Source: Myxococcota bacterium (lineage in GTDB: Bacteria > Myxococcota > JAJVIH01). From it: a stretch of 64,000 nt of DNA. Positions within the stretch are counted from its first letter, which is position 1; each line of letters starts with the position of its first letter. A program made the translations under genes and the position numbers. The stretch is taken from assembly GCA_022072125.1 (NCBI GenBank), contig JAJVIH010000050.1:41464-105463 (forward strand), written 5' to 3'. Shown one piece after another: positions 61,495-64,000 of the stretch. The notes below the pieces were generated by a model. The model saw nothing but the letters and a program-made list of their open reading frames with translations, was not told the origin of the DNA and ran no database searches.

Positions 61495-63447
61495 ATGGAT
61501 TTAACCGCTGAAAGCACTTTTGCAACCCCGGCCGCGGGGAGTCCGCTGCCTTCTGTTGGAGCCCTGGACTCTCCCGCCGGCGGCATGAGCGATTATGGCG
61601 CATTCCTGCGGGCGCTGGCGCGGCGGGCCGCTGGCGAGCGGGATGGCCATGGCCAGGCGGTCCTCGCCGGGTGGATCGGCGCCCTCGTGATTCTTCAGGG
61701 CGAATTGGCGGCGCTGGCGATCAGCGTGGATCATATCCCCTGGCGGGAAGCCGGGCCGTCCTTCCTGCTGGTGATGGCGGCGGCCGCTTTCGCCGGGGGA
61801 CTGGCCGGTCAATTGTGCTGGGTGGGCGCGGGCCGCCTGCTGCGCGTGCTCCGCCGCCATGATCCGCGCCGGTTGTGGGCGTCCGGATTGGCCGCCGGAC
61901 TATTGATCCTGGCTTATCCCGCCGTCCGCACCCTGATGGCGAAACACGAATTGCTGGAGAACCTGGACTGGCCGCCGTGGATTGTCCTGTCCGCGGGGAT
62001 GCTGGGGGCGGGGCTCATGGCCCTGCGCCTGGGCGTGCATCCTGTCCGGCTGGGATGGCGGACTTCGCTGGCGGTTGGACTGGTTCCCTGGGCGGCGGCG
62101 GGGGGCCTGGCCCTATGGCCGCTGGCGGGCGAATCCGCCTACTGGGCGTTCCAGAAAACCGCCTTCACCACCGAGTTCATGGCGCGCACGCCGGTTTTCC
62201 GCCCGGAAACCCATCGCATGAAGGGGCATCCGCTGAAGCCCGCGATTCCGGAGCCCCCGGCGCTGGCCGCGGCGGTTTCAGGCGATCCAGCGTCCATGGC
62301 GGCGGCGTCCCGGCCGCGCGTGCGGAATATCGCCGTGATCATGATTGACACCCTGCGCGCCGACCACGTGGGCGCCTGGGGATACCCGCGCAACATCACC
62401 CCCAACCTGGATCGTTTCGCCGCCAACGCCGTGCTGTTTGAACGGGCCTTCGCCCAGCATCCCCAGACCTGGCGCAGCGTGCCTTCCATGTTGTCGGGAC
62501 GGCTGGCCTCCGGACTGCGGATGACGGACGAACGCTACGCCCGCGTGCTGCCGGAAAACGAGATGATGGCGGAGGTGTTCTCCCGTCACGGCCTGTTCAC
62601 GGCGGCGTGGGTGTCCCACTGGCTGCTGCTGCCGGAGCGGGGGATCAGCCAGGGCTTCCAGCACGTGAACCACGCGGTGGTCACCACCGACAAAATCCGC
62701 ATGAACAGCAAGGAGATCGCGGGTCCGGTCAACGAGACCCTGCTGCCCTGGGTGCGGGAGCAATTGCCCGGCAAGGACGGCTTTTTCCTGTTCGTGCATT
62801 ACTACGACTGCCATTCGGGCTACCTGCGGCACGCCGGATTCCCCCATTTCGGCGACAGCCCGCGCGACCGCTACGACCATGAAATCGCCTACACGGATCA
62901 TCACGCGGGCGAGTTGATCCGGACGCTGGAGGCGGCGCCCTTCGCCGGGGAGACCGCGATTTTCATCACCTCGGATCACGGCGAGGGATTTGGCGATCAC
63001 GGCTACCAATGGCACGGCAAGGATTTGTACAACGATCAGATTCACGTGCCGCTGCTGGTTCGCGTGCCGGGAGTGGCGCCGCGGCGGGTCAAACACCCGG
63101 TCGCCCTGCTCGACATGGCCCCCACCTGGCTGGAATTGCTGGGGATTCCACGCCCGGAAGGGCTGGCGCTGGCGGGGTATTCGCTCACCCCGTTTTTCCA
63201 GCCCGGCCGCGAATGGGAGCGCCCGCCGGTGTTTTCCCAGCAGGTGGGGGACGCCGCCCATTTCGCCCGCCGCACGGTCATCGAGGGGCGGTACAAACTC
63301 TACCACAACCAAGCGTTCAAATATTTCCGGCTGTTCGATATTGAACAGGACTACCACGAGACCCGCAACCTGGTGGATTCCGAACCGGCGTTGCGCGAGC
63401 GCCTGCTGGGCGTGCTGAACGCCCTCGACCCCGCTGGCGGGGAATAG
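61495..63447 (+). CDS. Membrane-anchored sulfatase-like (alkaline phosphatase superfamily) protein
   Basis: 650 residues. N-terminal 225 residues hold about five hydrophobic helices. The catalytic domain begins near residue 275: IAVIMIDTLRADHVGAWGYP (metal Asp), NITPNLDRFAANAVLFERAF, and a nucleophile region WRSVPSMLSGR, where Ser stands in the C/S-x-P-S/x-R position. Second metal site: FITSDHGEGFGDHG. C-terminal GRYKLYHNQAF and ETRNLVDSEPALRERL. Could hydrolyse sulfate esters or act as a phosphoethanolamine or phosphoglycerol transferase on the envelope; the N-terminal helices favour the envelope role. Divergent from exbB (103 bases). Confidence 0.88.
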   Translation: MDLTAESTFATPAAGSPLPSVGALDSPAGGMSDYGAFLRALARRAAGERDGHGQAVLAGWIGALVILQGELAALAISVDHIPWREAGPSFLLVMAAAAFAGGLAGQLCWVGAGRLLRVLRRHDPRRLWASGLAAGLLILAYPAVRTLMAKHELLENLDWPPWIVLSAGMLGAGLMALRLGVHPVRLGWRTSLAVGLVPWAAAGGLALWPLAGESAYWAFQKTAFTTEFMARTPVFRPETHRMKGHPLKPAIPEPPALAAAVSGDPASMAAASRPRVRNIAVIMIDTLRADHVGAWGYPRNITPNLDRFAANAVLFERAFAQHPQTWRSVPSMLSGRLASGLRMTDERYARVLPENEMMAEVFSRHGLFTAAWVSHWLLLPERGISQGFQHVNHAVVTTDKIRMNSKEIAGPVNETLLPWVREQLPGKDGFFLFVHYYDCHSGYLRHAGFPHFGDSPRDRYDHEIAYTDHHAGELIRTLEAAPFAGETAIFITSDHGEGFGDHGYQWHGKDLYNDQIHVPLLVRVPGVAPRRVKHPVALLDMAPTWLELLGIPRPEGLALAGYSLTPFFQPGREWERPPVFSQQVGDAAHFARRTVIEGRYKLYHNQAFKYFRLFDIEQDYHETRNLVDSEPALRERLLGVLNALDPAGGE

Positions 63448-63719
63448 CCGGCAATCCGGGTGTCACTCGCGCCCGCCGTTTCCCACTGCCATTGCCCGCC
63501 TCCGATCCACCACTCCCCGCCGTATGTACTGGAGAGATTATCCGCGCCGTGTGCTGTCGTGCGCCGCCGCCATCAATCCACCGCATCACGCTTCCCCACT
63601 AATCGGGCGCCTCACTCGCCGGATGCGCCACCACTCGCCGGGCATGTCACTCGCCGGACCCGCCGCCGCCGGACGCACCACCCGCCAAAGCCCACCCATC
63701 AAGGGTGGAGTCGCCGCTT
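63448..63719. other. Low-complexity gene-free stretch with short CACTCGCCGG repeats
   Basis: Three exact copies of CACTCGCCGG at 63613-63622, 63632-63641 and 63648-63657, in a C-rich stretch. A CCACCC-TTGAT-GGGTGG hairpin (about 63686-63703) lies after the stop of the partial minus-strand gene, with a poor U-tract. No gene supported. Confidence 0.45.
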
Positions 63720-64000
63720 TCAACCCGGTTTTTCAGGGTCCGGACAGGCTTCGCCCATCCACGCGCCCGGCTGCGTCCACACCTGTTCTGGTTCGCCTGG
63801 CGTTTGGCGGCCAGACGGGGCAGGAATATAAAAACTGGGATCCCAGCCCGCGACGGAGTTGGCGTCCATCCACGGGTCCGCAAGCGGAGCCTGCGCATGC
63901 GGGATGTCTCCCCGCACGGCGCAGGTCGCCATGGCAGCGATGTCGCCGCGCTTCCGGCCAAGTTCCGCCCATGGCCGGCGCAGACTCACCGCCTCGATGG
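63720..64000 (-). CDS. C-terminal part of an unidentified gene at the right edge
   Basis: An open minus-strand frame enters from the right edge (IEAVSLRRPWAELGRKRG) and ends with TGA at 63720, giving about 93 residues, including VAGWDPSFYIPAPSGRQTPG and a Trp/Pro-rich end. Trp, Asp and Gly spacing looks more protein-like than the two overlapping alternative frames. No family recognised; it could be the end of an enzyme or secreted protein. Low confidence because only the tail is visible. Confidence 0.4.
   Translation of the reverse strand, partial: IEAVSLRRPWAELGRKRGDIAAMATCAVRGDIPHAQAPLADPWMDANSVAGWDPSFYIPAPSGRQTPGEPEQVWTQPGAWMGEACPDPEKPG

Noticed and set aside
63613-63657. CACTCGCCGG copies as a CRISPR-like array
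   Set aside because: Units are 10 bases, spaced 19 and 16 bases apart with low-complexity spacers; far too short for a CRISPR repeat.

Overview
The window is a GC-rich chromosomal segment from a Gram-negative, outer-membrane bacterium. Evidence includes many lipobox lipoproteins, a TonB-dependent receptor with its own ExbB/ExbD/TonB, a SPOR-domain lipoprotein and an outer-membrane barrel. Myxococcota-like traits point to that phylum or a neighbouring deep lineage: Cys/Asp-rich lipoproteins of the 'CPQGFTCD...C' type, an MglA-type GTPase, a Met-zincin lipoprotein and a two-subunit methylmalonyl-CoA mutase. A bacterial topoisomerase VI adds to this. Taxonomy is an inference. I saw no rRNA, tRNA, CRISPR array, transposase or phage gene.

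Layout. 1-1129: two subunits of a molybdenum hydroxylase (large subunit cut by the window edge). 1466-8406: two exported proteins, then a divergent 1297-residue Met-zincin lipoprotein with a clear terminator. 8407-8872: a gene-free stretch with several strong inverted repeats in front of an RluA-type pseudouridine synthase. 9846-14029: a small coiled-coil protein, a SPOR lipoprotein and two membrane proteins. 14249-22539: methylmalonyl-CoA mutase, glutamate synthase gltB-gltD and a small secreted Cys-rich protein. 22708-25063: a GAF protein and a rhodanese-MoeB fusion. 25327-29909: an overlapping operon of MglA-like GTPase, histidine kinase, ThiL and a membrane protein. 30155-34494: NadA, a YfcF-like glutathione transferase, a cyclic-nucleotide-binding protein with an exported partner, and divergent MoaC.

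34510-40312 is the most unusual accessory block. It is a minus-strand run of four lipoprotein genes. The first two share a lipoprotein leader but carry different outer domains: a BNR/Ycf48-like beta-propeller, and a subtilase-like protein with Glu in place of the catalytic Asp. The propeller gene has its Shine-Dalgarno and ATG separated from the reading frame by a run of ten G (ten C on the coding strand). Nine would restore the frame, so it resembles a phase-variable contingency locus. The last two genes are paralogous small lipoproteins, one of them frameshifted. A 27-bp exact repeat lies downstream of each paralogue. Much of this block is visibly AT-richer than its surroundings.

40614-64000: an outer-membrane barrel protein; a 100-residue membrane protein behind a consensus sigma-54 promoter; a roadblock-like protein; topoisomerase VI B and A with a long Lys/Ala/Pro-rich extension on B; an MBL hydrolase; two tandem thymidylate-kinase-like proteins (one with a Lys-to-Arg change in Walker A) coupled to a Ppx/GppA-HD protein; a TfoX-like protein; a GT39-type membrane protein; a large exported protein; a five-gene exbB-exbD-tonB-receptor-lipoprotein operon; a membrane-anchored sulfatase-like protein; and a partial gene at the right edge.
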